Of a stretch of DNA of 54,092 nucleotides, positions 1 through 10,319 are shown one piece after another (position 1 is the stretch's first letter; each line of letters starts with the position of its first letter). The DNA is from Streptococcus penaeicida (GTDB lineage: Bacteria; Bacillota; Bacilli; Lactobacillales; Streptococcaceae). The translations under genes and the position numbers were made by a program. The notes under the pieces are model-generated. The model saw nothing but the letters and a program-made list of their open reading frames with translations. It was not told the DNA's origin and ran no database searches. Location: positions 1 to 54,092 of the forward strand of contig NZ_LOCM01000021.1 in the NCBI RefSeq assembly GCF_002887775.1. The letters are read 5' to 3'.

Positions 1-36
1 TCCAAGAATGTTTGTGATAAAATCAAATTGTTCCAT
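1..36 (-). CDS. ISL3-family-like transposase, first 12 codons only
   Basis: The minus strand reads ATG then MEQFDFITNILG to the window edge, preceded by an AGAAAGG ribosome binding site. This N-terminus resembles streptococcal ISL3-family transposases, which start MEQ-x-x-FIT-x-LL and continue into a zinc-ribbon domain. Only 12 residues are visible, so the family call is tentative. Its position at the window edge, like the transposase remnant at the other end, suggests the sequence was broken at repeated IS copies. Confidence 0.5.
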   Translation of the reverse strand, partial: MEQFDFITNILG

Positions 37-172
37 ATGATACCTTTCTAATGATGGTTTAGTCGCTTTTCATTATAGATCATATGGGACTTTTTTGGTG
101 TGAAAAATTTCAATAACGAAAAAGACCTATAATCTCTTTTGAGGATTTACCCACTACAGAAATTATAGAGCC
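1..172 (-). mobile_element. End of an ISL3-like insertion sequence, cut by the window edge
   Basis: The minus strand holds a transposase start at 36 and, upstream of it, a noncoding end that appears to finish near 172 with CACTACAGAAATTATAGAGCC-type sequence resembling an IS terminal inverted repeat. A minus-strand -10 box TATAAT lies at 72-77. The opposite IS end is outside the window, so the boundary at 172 is inferred from where the murD leader begins, and the family assignment rests on the first transposase residues only. Confidence 0.5.
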
Positions 173-249
173 GCTTTTGAAAGGCTGGTCTTTTGACATT
201 TCTGGCTTTTCATCTGGAAAATTGCTTTTGCTTGTATCTGGTCTTAACC

Positions 250-278
250 TTGAAAAAGCTAGAAAATAAAGGTAAAAT
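250..278 (+). promoter_or_regulatory. Promoter for the murD operon
   Basis: TTGAAA at 250-255 and TAAAAT at 273-278 are separated by 17 bp, a good sigma-A promoter. Transcription would start near 285 and give a short leader before murD. Nothing else is visible between the IS end and murD. Confidence 0.65.
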
Positions 279-312
279 AAGATGGTATTAGAATGGATGG
301 CGTGTGTACAAA

Positions 313-1671
313 ATGAAAAAAATTACAAATTTTGAAAATAAAAAAGTCTTAATTCTCGGTTTAGCTCGTTCTGGGGAAGCGGCAGCCCGGCTACTAGCTC
401 AATTAGGCGCACTAGTTACTGTTAATGACGGTAAAGTATTTGAAGAAAATCCTGCCGCGCAGGCCTTACTGGAAGATGGTATTAAGGTTATTTGTGGTAG
501 TCATCCTTTGGAACTCTTGGACGAAGATTTTGAAGTGATGGTGAAAAACCCAGGTATCCCATACACCAATCCAATGGTGGAAAAAGCATTGGCAAAAGGA
601 ATTCCAGTTTTAACAGAAGTCGAATTGGCTTATTTGGTCTCAGAAGTACCAATTGTAGCTATTACTGGTTCAAATGGTAAAACGACAACTACAACCATGA
701 TTGCTGATTTATTAAATCATGCCGGCCAATCAGCTTTACTATCTGGAAATATTGGTTTTCCTGCGTCTGAAGTTGTTCAAAAAGCTAGCGAAAATGACCG
801 GTTAATTATGGAGTTGTCTTCCTTCCAATTGATGGGTGTGGACCAATTCCATCCTCATATTGCCATTATTACAAACTTGATGCCGACTCATGTTGATTAT
901 CATGGTAGTTTTGAAGCTTATGTGGAGGCTAAGTGGAATCTTCAAAATCGGATGACGCAGGAAGACTGTTTGATTTTGAATGCTAACCAAGTGATTTCTC
1001 ATGAATTAGCAGCAAGAACCAAGGCCAAAGTTCTCTTCATCTCGACTGAGAAAGAAGTGGATGGAGCTTATTTAGCTGATGGTAAACTCTTTTATCAAGG
1101 TGACTATATTATGGATGCGGATGCCATTGGTGTACCTGGTCTCCACAATGTTGAAAATGCTTTGGCGACAATCATTGTAGCTAAATTATCAGGTGTTGAA
1201 AATGCTGTCATTGCTGAAAGTTTAGCGCACTTTGGTGGGGTTAAACACCGCTTGCAAAATGCTGGAAATATTAATGGTGTGACCTTCTATAATGATAGTA
1301 AATCTACCAATATTTTAGCTTGCCAAAAAGCCCTATCAGGATTTGATAATGAAAAAGTAATCTTAATTGCTGGCGGTTTAGATCGTGGTAATACTTTTGA
1401 TGACCTAGTTCCTGACCTTAAAGGGTTGAAAAAAATGATTCTTTTGGGAGAATCTGCCCCTAAAATGAAAGAAGCAGCTGAGATGGCTCAAGTGCCTTCA
1501 ATAGATGCTAAAGATATAGCTGACGCGACCAGAATTGCTTTTTCAGAGGCATGTCAAGGTGATATCATTCTTTTAAGTCCAGCCAATGCAAGTTGGGATA
1601 TGTATCCTAACTTTGAAATTCGTGGGGACGAATTCTTGAAAACAATCTCAGAACTTAAAGGAGATGCCTAA
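313..1671 (+). CDS. murD: UDP-N-acetylmuramoyl-L-alanine--D-glutamate ligase
   Basis: Cytoplasmic ATP-dependent ligase that adds D-glutamate to UDP-MurNAc-L-Ala in peptidoglycan precursor synthesis. The N-terminal UDP-binding domain starts with a Rossmann-like [16 protein letters not shown], the central Mur ligase ATP-binding loop is [11 protein letters not shown] near residue 117, and the C-terminal ligase domain carries the FYNDSKSTN segment. About 452 residues, the usual length. I chose ATG 313; an in-frame GTG at 304 adds only three residues and does not match streptococcal MurD starts. The stop codon overlaps the murG start by one base (TAATG), so the two are translationally coupled at the head of the dcw-type operon. 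Confidence 0.97.
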   Translation: MKKITNFENKKVLILGLARSGEAAARLLAQLGALVTVNDGKVFEENPAAQALLEDGIKVICGSHPLELLDEDFEVMVKNPGIPYTNPMVEKALAKGIPVLTEVELAYLVSEVPIVAITGSNGKTTTTTMIADLLNHAGQSALLSGNIGFPASEVVQKASENDRLIMELSSFQLMGVDQFHPHIAIITNLMPTHVDYHGSFEAYVEAKWNLQNRMTQEDCLILNANQVISHELAARTKAKVLFISTEKEVDGAYLADGKLFYQGDYIMDADAIGVPGLHNVENALATIIVAKLSGVENAVIAESLAHFGGVKHRLQNAGNINGVTFYNDSKSTNILACQKALSGFDNEKVILIAGGLDRGNTFDDLVPDLKGLKKMILLGESAPKMKEAAEMAQVPSIDAKDIADATRIAFSEACQGDIILLSPANASWDMYPNFEIRGDEFLKTISELKGDA

Positions 1672-2750
1672 TGGCTAAAAAGATTATTTTCACTGGTGGT
1701 GGAACAGTCGGTCATGTAACCTTAAATCTGATCTTAATGCCACAATTTATCAAAGAGGGTTGGCAAGTCCATTACATCGGTGATAAACATGGTATTGAAT
1801 ACCAAGAAATTCAAAAGTCAGGACTAGATGTAACCTTTCATGGTATCAAAACGGGTAAATTAAGACGTTATTTTTCTTGGCAAAACCTTTTAGATGTTTT
1901 TAAAGTTGGCATTGGTTTATTGCAATCAATGGTCATTATTGCACGTATTAGACCTAAAGCCCTCTTTTCAAAAGGTGGATTTGTTTCAGTACCACCAGTT
2001 ATTGCAGCAAGCCTATTACGTCTACCAGTTTTTGTTCATGAATCCGATTTATCTATGGGTCTAGCTAATAAAATTGCTTCTAAATTTGCGACAACCATGT
2101 ATACAACTTTTGAACCGGAAACGCACCTCAAAAAAGCTAAACACATAGGTGCAGTTACTAAAGTGAGCAGTGACTCTTTAACGTCTTCAAATCCTCAAGT
2201 GCAAGAGATTGTTGAACAATTCAATCCGGATTTAAAAACACTTTTGTTTATCGGTGGATCAGCAGGGGCTAAGGTTTTCAACAATTTTATTAGTCAAACA
2301 CCTGGATTGACAGAAAAATTTAATGTTATAAATATCAGCGGTGACCCTAGCTTAAACAGTTTGGAAAAAAATCTTTTCCGTATTGATTATGTGACAGAAC
2401 TCTACCAACCTTTGATGAATTTAGCAGATGTGGTTATCACTAGAGGTGGGTCTAATACCATTTTTGAACTTTTGGCTATGCAAAAATTGCATGTCATTGT
2501 ACCGCTAGGTAAAGAAGCTAGTCGTGGTGATCAATTGGAAAATGCAAAGTATTTTGTTGACCATGGCTATTCTCAAGAACTTATGGAAAATGAATTAACT
2601 TTAGATAGCCTTAGTCAAAAAGTTTCCAACTTATTGGTAAACCAAGATGAATATAAGTCAGCTATGGCTAGTGCACGTGAATTAACGTCACCAGATATTT
2701 TCTATAAACAATTAAGAGCTGATATGAGCTCGAAAATTAAGGAAAATTAA
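1671..2750 (+). CDS. murG: UDP-N-acetylglucosamine--N-acetylmuramyl-pyrophosphoryl-undecaprenol GlcNAc transferase
   Basis: Peripheral membrane GT28 glycosyltransferase that converts lipid I to lipid II on the inner face of the membrane. The N-terminal [11 protein letters not shown] motif near residues 9-19 and the C-terminal nucleotide-binding segments ([12 protein letters not shown] and [13 protein letters not shown]) are family hallmarks. The 359-residue length is typical. It starts on the last base of the murD stop codon and ends directly against divIB, so murD-murG-divIB form one translation-coupled unit. Confidence 0.97.
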   Translation: MAKKIIFTGGGTVGHVTLNLILMPQFIKEGWQVHYIGDKHGIEYQEIQKSGLDVTFHGIKTGKLRRYFSWQNLLDVFKVGIGLLQSMVIIARIRPKALFSKGGFVSVPPVIAASLLRLPVFVHESDLSMGLANKIASKFATTMYTTFEPETHLKKAKHIGAVTKVSSDSLTSSNPQVQEIVEQFNPDLKTLLFIGGSAGAKVFNNFISQTPGLTEKFNVINISGDPSLNSLEKNLFRIDYVTELYQPLMNLADVVITRGGSNTIFELLAMQKLHVIVPLGKEASRGDQLENAKYFVDHGYSQELMENELTLDSLSQKVSNLLVNQDEYKSAMASARELTSPDIFYKQLRADMSSKIKEN

Positions 2751-3911
2751 ATGGCAAAAAAGAAAAAAAATAGCCCTGACAAAGAGCCAGTTGTTTTAAC
2801 AGAATGGCAAAAGAGAAACATTGAGTTTCTGGAAAAGAAAAAAATTCAGGCTGAAGAAGAAAAAAAGCTTAAAGAAAAGTTGATGATTGAGAAAAAGGCT
2901 CAACTTCAACTGGATGAACCGACTGAAGAAGTAGAAGAGAAAAAAATTTCTAAAATACTCATTAAAAAAGAAAAGCAGCCTAAGGAGAAAAGAGAAAAAA
3001 CAAAAAGACAAAAAGCTCTGATAAAAGCTCTCCCAGTCTTGTTGGTCAGTCTCTTAATTATGGGGACATCAATCTTTTTCTTGACACCCTATAGTAAAAT
3101 GAAAACCTTTGATTCAAAAGGAAATAGTCACAGTAGTTTGGTGGAATTGGTTAATCAGAGTAAGATTAAACCTTCTGAGTACTTTTTATCGGTCCTGTTT
3201 TCTAGACAAAAACATATCGATGCCATTAAAGCTAGCAACCCTTGGGTTAAAGACTTATCCATTCAATATGAATTACCAAATCATTTTATATTTAATGTTA
3301 AAGAGTATCGCATTATTGCTTATGCTGAAGAAAAGAATGGCTTTCAACCTATTTTGGAGAATGGGCGTCGGGTAACAATTGTTAATAAGAATCAGTTACC
3401 AAAAAACTTTTTAATTATTAATTTAAAAAATGAAAATGATATTCAATACTTAGTTAAAGTCTTAGCGAAATTGCCAAGAAAATTGGTGAAGGATGTTAAA
3501 TCAGTATCGCTTGCAAATTCAAAGTCAACACCAGATCTCTTATCAATTGAAATGCAAGACGGCAATACTATTCGGGTTCCCCAGTCTCAATTGATGGAGA
3601 AGATGCCATACTATCTTAAGTTGAAAAAGAATTTAAAGGACAAAGCTATTGTCGATATGGAAGTTGGTATTTATTCAACAACAAGTGATATTGAAGCTGC
3701 GGAGGCCAAAGTTAAAGAGGAGCAAGTAAATAAAGCAGCTAAAAAGAAGGAGACAACAAATTCTTCTAGTAACATTCCGTCAACCGATCTAGCGCAATCA
3801 AGTGAGGCTCAGTCAGACCCAAATCAACAATCGGGTCAAGTCGATCCAAACCAGCAGCAAAGTCAAACAGAAAGCTCAAGTCAGGCAGAAGATCAAGTTC
3901 CTGCTCAATAA
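2751..3911 (+). CDS. divIB: Cell division protein DivIB (FtsQ)
   Basis: Bitopic divisome protein that works with FtsL and DivIC to link early ring assembly to septal wall synthesis. A long lysine/glutamate-rich cytoplasmic tail (about residues 1-90) is followed by one membrane helix (about 92-112, LPVLLVSLLIMGTSIFFL), a POTRA domain with an FDSKGNS segment, the beta domain and a Gln/Ser-rich C-tail. This extended cytoplasmic tail is typical of streptococcal DivIB. It begins immediately after the murG stop. The Ser/Gln tail is low-complexity and probably variable between strains. Confidence 0.95.
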   Translation: MAKKKKNSPDKEPVVLTEWQKRNIEFLEKKKIQAEEEKKLKEKLMIEKKAQLQLDEPTEEVEEKKISKILIKKEKQPKEKREKTKRQKALIKALPVLLVSLLIMGTSIFFLTPYSKMKTFDSKGNSHSSLVELVNQSKIKPSEYFLSVLFSRQKHIDAIKASNPWVKDLSIQYELPNHFIFNVKEYRIIAYAEEKNGFQPILENGRRVTIVNKNQLPKNFLIINLKNENDIQYLVKVLAKLPRKLVKDVKSVSLANSKSTPDLLSIEMQDGNTIRVPQSQLMEKMPYYLKLKKNLKDKAIVDMEVGIYSTTSDIEAAEAKVKEEQVNKAAKKKETTNSSSNIPSTDLAQSSEAQSDPNQQSGQVDPNQQQSQTESSSQAEDQVPAQ

Positions 3912-3999
3912 TAAAAAATATTTTCAAAAATATTATAAAAATTGCTTTCAAAAATAGATTTTTTTGATAAAAACGGATTGCTTTTTGCTCATAATTAAA

Positions 4000-4027
4000 T
4001 TGACAAAAAAGATTAAGTTTATATAAC
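4000..4027 (+). promoter_or_regulatory. Candidate upstream promoter for ftsA-ftsZ
   Basis: TTGACA at 4000-4005 and TATAAC at 4022-4027 are spaced 16 bp. A transcript from here would run straight into the hairpin at 4034-4055, so it may be attenuated or may serve mainly as a second start site. Confidence 0.5.
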
Positions 4028-4033
4028 AAAATG

Positions 4034-4062
4034 CGTAAAATGGTAACATTTTACGTTTTTTT
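4034..4062 (+). terminator. Rho-independent terminator after divIB
   Basis: CGTAAAAT and ATTTTACG form an 8-bp stem with a 6-base loop followed by seven T residues. It separates murD-murG-divIB from ftsA-ftsZ. Confidence 0.7.
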
Positions 4063-4063
4063 A

Positions 4064-4072
4064 TGGTATAAT
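4064..4072 (+). promoter_or_regulatory. Extended -10 promoter for ftsA-ftsZ
   Basis: TGG-TATAAT at 4064-4072 is an extended -10 element placed right after the terminator U-tract, with no convincing -35 in the hairpin. The leader to ftsA would be about 65 bases. Confidence 0.6.
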
Positions 4073-4144
4073 ATCCACTGAATAATTCTGTTTTTAGCAG
4101 TATTTAGAATAGTAAAAGTTTGGAAAGATAGTGAGGTCAAGTGA

Positions 4145-5512
4145 ATGGCTAGAAATGGCTTTTTTACTGGTTTAGATATAGGAACTAGCTCAATTAAAGT
4201 TTTAGTAGCGGAGTTTATTTCAGGTGAAATGAACGTCATTGGAGTTAGTAACGTCCCTAGTACCGGCGTAAGAGATGGCATAATAATTGATATTGAAGCA
4301 GCAGCTGCTGCAATAAAAACCGCAGTGGAGCAAGCTGAAGAAAAAGCAGGTATGACTATTGATAAAATCAATGTTGGCTTACCAGCAAATCTTCTTCAAA
4401 TTGAACCAACTCAAGGAATGATTCCAGTTCCTAGCGAGTCTAAAGAAATTAAGGACGAGGATGTTGATAGTGTTGTTAAGTCAGCGCTAACCAAAAGCAT
4501 CACACCTGAACGTGAAGTCATTTCTTTAGTTCCAGAAGAGTTTATTGTAGATGGTTTCCAAGGCATTCGTGATCCTCGTGGCATGATGGGGATTCGTTTA
4601 GAAATGCGCGGTTTGATTTACACTGGACCAAGTACAATCTTACATAACCTTCGTAAAACAGTTGAACGTGCGGGGATTACCGTAGAAAATATCATCATCA
4701 CTCCATTAGCGATGGCTCGTTCAGTTCTTAATGAAGGTGAACGTGAATTTGGTGCAACAGTTATTGACATGGGTGGCGGTCAAACAACAGTAGCTTCTAT
4801 GCGTGCTCAAGAATTGCAATACACTAACATTTATACTGAAGGTGGCGATTACATCACCAAAGATATTTCAAAAGTCTTGAAAACATCGATGTCAATTGCG
4901 GAAGCTTTGAAATTTAACTTTGGTCAAGCCAACGTTAATGAAGCTAGCCCAACAGAAACTGTAAATGTTGATGTGGTTGGTAGTGATGAGCCAGTTGAAG
5001 TTTCAGAACGTTATTTATCTGAAATTATTTCAGCCCGTATTCGTCACATTTTAGATCGCGTTAAACAAGATTTAGATCGTGGTCGCCTATTAGACTTACC
5101 TGGTGGTATTGTTCTTATTGGTGGTGGCTCAATTGTTCCTGGAGTTGTTGAGATTGCTCAAGAAATCTTTGGGACAACTGTCAAACTCCATGTTCCAAAT
5201 CAAGTTGGTATTCGCAATCCAATGTTTGCTAATGTGATTAGCTTGGTAGAGTATGTTGGTAAAATGTCAGAAGTTGACGTTCTCGCTCAAGGTGCTGTTA
5301 ACGGTGAAGAAATGCTTCGTCGCAAACCAATTGATTTTGGTGGTCACGATTCATATGTTCCTCAGTACAATGAACCTAGAAATCAGCAAGCTGCTAATTA
5401 TAACAGCAATCAACAAGCAAATCCTGTCGATTATACAAAACAAGCGCCAGCTGAATCAAAACCTGGTATAGGGGAACGTGTTCGTGGTATCTTCGGAAGT
5501 ATGTTTGACTAA
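4145..5512 (+). CDS. ftsA: Cell division protein FtsA
   Basis: Actin-like ATPase that tethers FtsZ polymers to the membrane and recruits later divisome proteins. Visible actin-fold motifs are phosphate-1 GLDIGTSSIKVLV near residue 8, phosphate-2 VIDMGGGQT near 207 and the adenosine motif IVLIGGGSIVPG near 322. The extreme C-terminus (GIGERVRGIFGSMF) is the amphipathic membrane-targeting helix, preceded by a Gln/Asn-rich linker. Start ATG 4145 follows a GTGAGG ribosome binding site. ftsZ follows after about 50 bp. Confidence 0.97.
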   Translation: MARNGFFTGLDIGTSSIKVLVAEFISGEMNVIGVSNVPSTGVRDGIIIDIEAAAAAIKTAVEQAEEKAGMTIDKINVGLPANLLQIEPTQGMIPVPSESKEIKDEDVDSVVKSALTKSITPEREVISLVPEEFIVDGFQGIRDPRGMMGIRLEMRGLIYTGPSTILHNLRKTVERAGITVENIIITPLAMARSVLNEGEREFGATVIDMGGGQTTVASMRAQELQYTNIYTEGGDYITKDISKVLKTSMSIAEALKFNFGQANVNEASPTETVNVDVVGSDEPVEVSERYLSEIISARIRHILDRVKQDLDRGRLLDLPGGIVLIGGGSIVPGVVEIAQEIFGTTVKLHVPNQVGIRNPMFANVISLVEYVGKMSEVDVLAQGAVNGEEMLRRKPIDFGGHDSYVPQYNEPRNQQAANYNSNQQANPVDYTKQAPAESKPGIGERVRGIFGSMFD

Positions 5513-5534
5513 AATTTTTTAAAAATAAAACTAG

Positions 5535-6890
<1,356 letters not shown>

Positions 6891-6898
6891 GAAACACA

Positions 6899-7570
6899 AT
6901 GACTATTAAAAAGAATAAAGATGTAATCTTTGAAGAACTCCATAAAAGCTTAGAAGCTGCAGGTCGTTTTGGAAATTCTGTTACTGTGATTGGTGTTACC
7001 AAGTACGCAGATTTAGAAGCGACTAAGGAATTGATAGATGCTGGAATTTGTCATCTCGGTGAAAATCGAGTAGATAAATTCTTAGCTAAATATCATGCCT
7101 TACAAGATAAGGACATAACTTGGCATTTTATTGGTAGTGTCCAAAGACGAAAAGTTAAAGATTTTATTAATCAGATTGATTACTTTCATGCACTAGATTC
7201 GATTAATTTAGCAAAAGAAATTCAAAAAAGAGCTGAAAAGCCCATTAAATGTTTCCTTCAGCTAAATGTATCAGGTGAAGAAAGTAAACATGGCTTTTCA
7301 CCAGATGAATTGGATGACATTATTCCACAGTTGGAAGAATTAGATATGTTACAACTAGTTGGCATAATGACAATGGCTCCATTAGGCGCAGATCCAGAAA
7401 TACTTCACAACATCTTTAAAGAAACAAATCAGATAAGACAAAAACTGCAATCGCAAAACAGAAAGAATATGCCTTTTACTGAGTTAAGCATGGGAATGAG
7501 CAATGATTATCCAATCGCTGTTCAAAACGGTGCAACTTTTGTTCGTATTGGAACTTCTTTCTTTAAATAA
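6899..7570 (+). CDS. ylmE: YggS/YlmE family pyridoxal phosphate homeostasis protein
   Basis: PLP-binding TIM-barrel protein of the YggS/PROSC family; the family holds PLP on a lysine and influences vitamin B6 and amino acid balance, with no established catalytic reaction. The lysine is in VIGVTKY at residue 35, and GENRVDKF plus the SMGMSNDYPIA segment near the C-terminus are typical. At 223 residues it is full-length. It starts eight bases after the ftsZ stop and lies in the ylm block between ftsZ and divIVA, a conserved Gram-positive arrangement. Confidence 0.93.
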   Translation: MTIKKNKDVIFEELHKSLEAAGRFGNSVTVIGVTKYADLEATKELIDAGICHLGENRVDKFLAKYHALQDKDITWHFIGSVQRRKVKDFINQIDYFHALDSINLAKEIQKRAEKPIKCFLQLNVSGEESKHGFSPDELDDIIPQLEELDMLQLVGIMTMAPLGADPEILHNIFKETNQIRQKLQSQNRKNMPFTELSMGMSNDYPIAVQNGATFVRIGTSFFK

Positions 7571-7582
7571 TGGAGATAAAAG

Positions 7583-8236
7583 ATGGCATTTAAAGACGCA
7601 ATTAATAAGATGGTATCTTATTTTGATACTGATGACGTCAGCGAAGTGGAAGATGATGCTCCAGTTCAAAGAACAGAGGAAGCTGTAGCACCAAAACCAC
7701 AACAACAAGCGACACGTCCAAACCCACAAACTCAAGCAAGTCCACGTGCTAGCCAGCAAACTGCTAATCGTCCTGTTCAACCGGCACGTTCTTACAAGTC
7801 TGAACAACAAGTAGCACCAAGCTATCAAGCACAGCAAAGAACAAATGCACCAGAAACAATGGAACGTCGTAGTACCCAATATGGTTCACAAGCTGCCAGA
7901 AAACCTGAAAGACAAGTTGAAACAGCAGCGGTAACTGGTCAAACAACAATTGCCCTTAAATTTCCTAAGAAGTATGAGGATGCACAAGAGATTGTTGACT
8001 TGCTCATTGAAAACGAATGTGTCTTGATGGATTTCCAATATATGCTTGATGCACAAGCTAGACGTTGTTTGGATTTTATTGACGGAGCAAGTAAAGTCTT
8101 GTACGGCTCTTTACAAAAGGTCGGTTCTTCAATGTATTTGTTGACCCCTTCGAATGTATCTGTTAATATTGAAGAAATGAATATTCCTAATAGTAATCAA
8201 GACTTTGGTTATGATTTTGATATGAAGAGACGCTAA
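7583..8236 (+). CDS. sepF: Cell division protein SepF
   Basis: FtsZ-binding protein that bundles protofilaments and acts as an alternative membrane anchor for the Z-ring. The first residues ([14 protein letters not shown]) form the membrane-binding amphipathic helix, followed by a long Gln/Pro/Ala-rich linker (about residues 30-115) and the C-terminal SepF (DUF552) fold with the CVLMDFQYM and [10 protein letters not shown] segments. A GGAGATA ribosome binding site precedes ATG 7583. It sits three bases upstream of ylmG. Confidence 0.95.
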   Translation: MAFKDAINKMVSYFDTDDVSEVEDDAPVQRTEEAVAPKPQQQATRPNPQTQASPRASQQTANRPVQPARSYKSEQQVAPSYQAQQRTNAPETMERRSTQYGSQAARKPERQVETAAVTGQTTIALKFPKKYEDAQEIVDLLIENECVLMDFQYMLDAQARRCLDFIDGASKVLYGSLQKVGSSMYLLTPSNVSVNIEEMNIPNSNQDFGYDFDMKRR

Positions 8237-8238
8237 AT

Positions 8239-8496
8239 ATGATATTTCTATTAGTTATCGTCCTTAATCTCATTAAAGTATATTCATACCTTCTACTAGG
8301 TTATGCACTACTTTCTTGGTTTCCAGGTGCATATGATACTTGGTTGGGAAGATTGATTTGTCAATTGGTAGAACCTGTCATTCAACCTTTTAGAAAATTG
8401 CCTTTGCAATTTGCAGGGATTGACTTTACAGTTTTTGCAGTCATGATAGCACTCAACTTTTTAAGTAATTTTTTGATTAAATTAGTAATTGGATGA
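8239..8496 (+). CDS. ylmG: YggT family membrane protein YlmG
   Basis: Small integral membrane protein of 85 residues with two hydrophobic segments (about 3-24 and 62-83) and the family motif LVEPVIQPFRKLP between them. YggT/YlmG proteins are linked to division or membrane protein distribution, but the molecular role is not settled. It has only a weak ribosome binding site at the end of sepF, and its stop overlaps the ylmH start in an ATGA, so translation is probably coupled on both sides. Confidence 0.9.
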   Translation: MIFLLVIVLNLIKVYSYLLLGYALLSWFPGAYDTWLGRLICQLVEPVIQPFRKLPLQFAGIDFTVFAVMIALNFLSNFLIKLVIG

Positions 8497-9281
8497 CAAG
8501 TAAAGATATCAAACAACATTTTCACCCTAGTGAATCACCATTTATTGAAAAGATAAATGATATTATTAGTCGGGTTGAAAATAATTATACTTACTATCTT
8601 ACTGATTTTCTAGATCCAAGACAGATTGAAATAGTCAAAATATTGGTTGCTAGCAGTCAATTACAGGCCTTTTCGTCAAGTGATTATTTCCATACGGAAT
8701 ATGGTCGTATGATTATTGCACCAGATTATTATCAATTAGATGAATCAGATTTTGACTTAGCACTGGTTGAAATTGTTTATAATCCTAAATTCAATAAGAT
8801 AAAACATTCGCAAATTCTTGGTGCTCTAATTCATGAATTAGGGATTAAAAGAAGCTTGCTTGGCGATATCCTTGTTGAGGAAGGTTATGCTCAGGTCTTA
8901 ACCACAAAAGCTATGGTATCTTATCTTTTAAATCATATTAATAAGATTGCTAGAGCTAGTGTTAACCTAAAAGAAATACCAATAAGTCAGCTTATTAAGC
9001 CTACAGTAGATGAAATTCTATTGGATGTTACACTTTCTAGCCTTAGGCTTGATCGAGTGATTGCGACTGTCTTCAAGTTATCTCGAAGTCAGGCAATTAA
9101 ATTAATTGAATCTGAAAAAGTAAAAGTTAATTATCGCATCATCGATAAGACTTCTGAAACACTTAATCTTGATGATTTGGTCAGTGTCAGGGGTTTTGGA
9201 CGATTCAAGTTTATTTCAGATAATGGTCTTACCAAAAATGGAAAGTATAAATTGACGCTTAGCAAAACAATGCAAAAATAA
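8493..9281 (+). CDS. ylmH: S4-domain RNA-binding protein YlmH
   Basis: RNA-binding protein of 262 residues with a C-terminal S4 domain (about residues 180-245; RLDRVIATVFKLSRSQAIKL). Family members bind ribosomal or tRNA-containing particles; recent work links YlmH to rescue of stalled 50S subunits, while older work linked it to division. The start overlaps the ylmG stop by four bases. It lies between ylmG and divIVA as in most Firmicutes. Confidence 0.92.
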   Translation: MTSKDIKQHFHPSESPFIEKINDIISRVENNYTYYLTDFLDPRQIEIVKILVASSQLQAFSSSDYFHTEYGRMIIAPDYYQLDESDFDLALVEIVYNPKFNKIKHSQILGALIHELGIKRSLLGDILVEEGYAQVLTTKAMVSYLLNHINKIARASVNLKEIPISQLIKPTVDEILLDVTLSSLRLDRVIATVFKLSRSQAIKLIESEKVKVNYRIIDKTSETLNLDDLVSVRGFGRFKFISDNGLTKNGKYKLTLSKTMQK

Positions 9282-9290
9282 GGAGAAATA

Positions 9291-10058
9291 ATGGCACTTA
9301 CAGCACTTGAAATTAAAGATAAAACATTTAAAACCAAATTACGTGGTTACAGCGAAGAAGAAGTAAATGAATTTTTAGATATTGTTGTTGATGATTATGA
9401 AGCTCTCGTTAAGAAGAATCGTGAGCAGGAAGCTAAAATCAAAACACTTGAAGAAAAATTATCTTATTTCGACGAAATGAAAGAATCATTGAGTCAATCT
9501 GTTATTCTTGCTCAAGAAACTGCAGAAAAAGTTAAAGCTTCAGCAAATGCGGAAGCAAGTAACTTGGTAAGTAAAGCTAACTATGATGCTCAACACTTGT
9601 TAGATGAATCTAAAGCAAAAGCTAACCAAATGTTACGTGATGCAACTGACGAAGCAAAACGTGTAGCAGTGGAAACTGAAGAATTAAAACGTCAAACACG
9701 TGTCTTCCACCAACGTTTAATTTCATCAATTGAATCACAATTGACTTTATCAAATTCTCCTGAATGGGATGAATTATTGCAACCAACAGCTGTTTATCTT
9801 CAAAATTCAGATGCTGCTTTTAAAGAAGTGGTAAAAGAAGTTCTTAATGAAGATGTGCCAGAAACTAATGACTCTGCTTCATTTGATGCGACACGTCAAT
9901 TCACTCCAGAAGAAATGGCTGAATTGCAACGTCGTGTAGATGAAAGCAATAAAGAATTAGAATCTACAGAATTTGCATTGAATGGTAATGAGGAATCATC
10001 TGATTCAGGCATTAACCTTAACGAAACACAAACTTTTAAATTAAATATTGAAGATTAA
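9291..10058 (+). CDS. divIVA: Septum/pole-site determinant DivIVA
   Basis: Coiled-coil protein that binds curved membranes at septum and poles and organises growth and division in ovococci. The N-terminal lipid-binding domain (LTALEIKDKTFKTKLRGYS, then EEEVNEFLDIVVDDYE) is diagnostic. Two long charged coiled-coil stretches follow (about 30-70 and 80-140), and the tail is acidic. A GGAGA ribosome binding site precedes ATG 9291. It is the last gene of the division cluster before the ileS T-box leader. Confidence 0.96.
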   Translation: MALTALEIKDKTFKTKLRGYSEEEVNEFLDIVVDDYEALVKKNREQEAKIKTLEEKLSYFDEMKESLSQSVILAQETAEKVKASANAEASNLVSKANYDAQHLLDESKAKANQMLRDATDEAKRVAVETEELKRQTRVFHQRLISSIESQLTLSNSPEWDELLQPTAVYLQNSDAAFKEVVKEVLNEDVPETNDSASFDATRQFTPEEMAELQRRVDESNKELESTEFALNGNEESSDSGINLNETQTFKLNIED

Positions 10059-10062
10059 GAAA

Positions 10063-10275
10063 AACACGACTGATTAATCCACAAATACAGCAAGCAGAAG
10101 ATGATGAGAGTTCTGCATTCCCTAGATTAATCCGTTATCATTTTCAATCATTTCAACTGAAATCTTAGTAAGTTGAAAGGTCTAGCTCACCTTACGAGCC
10201 ACGAGGGAATAGTGCAAGCACTATTCTGAATTAAGGTGGTACCACGAGCTTTCGTCCTTTTATAGACGAGGGCTT
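10063..10275 (+). promoter_or_regulatory. T-box riboswitch leader of ileS
   Basis: The leader contains the invariant T-box sequence AAGGTGGTACCACG at 10233-10246, directly followed by a terminator, and an upstream Stem I region. Uncharged tRNA-Ile binding would stabilise the antiterminator and permit ileS transcription. A candidate specifier codon is ATC at 10130-10132 in GATTAATCC, but I could not verify its loop by folding. The promoter is not obvious and may lie at the end of divIVA. Confidence 0.93.
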
Positions 10276-10278
10276 TTT
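10247..10278 (+). terminator. T-box regulated terminator
   Basis: AGCTTTCGTC at 10247-10256 pairs with GACGAGGGCT at 10265-10274 (with G-U pairs), followed by a short T-run. It is the mutually exclusive partner of the T-box antiterminator. Confidence 0.85.
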
Positions 10279-10319
10279 ATATTATCGCAGTGACGAGTTA
10301 TGAGAAGGAGTCTCACATT

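Noticed and set aside
3109..3375. 88-residue open frame within divIB
   Set aside because: Shadow frame of a complete divIB.
7484..7879. 131-residue minus-strand frame over sepF
   Set aside because: Cys/Leu/Trp-rich antisense of the Gln-rich SepF linker.
9951..10058. ileS promoter inside the end of divIVA
   Set aside because: No convincing -35/-10 pair found, so none is listed.
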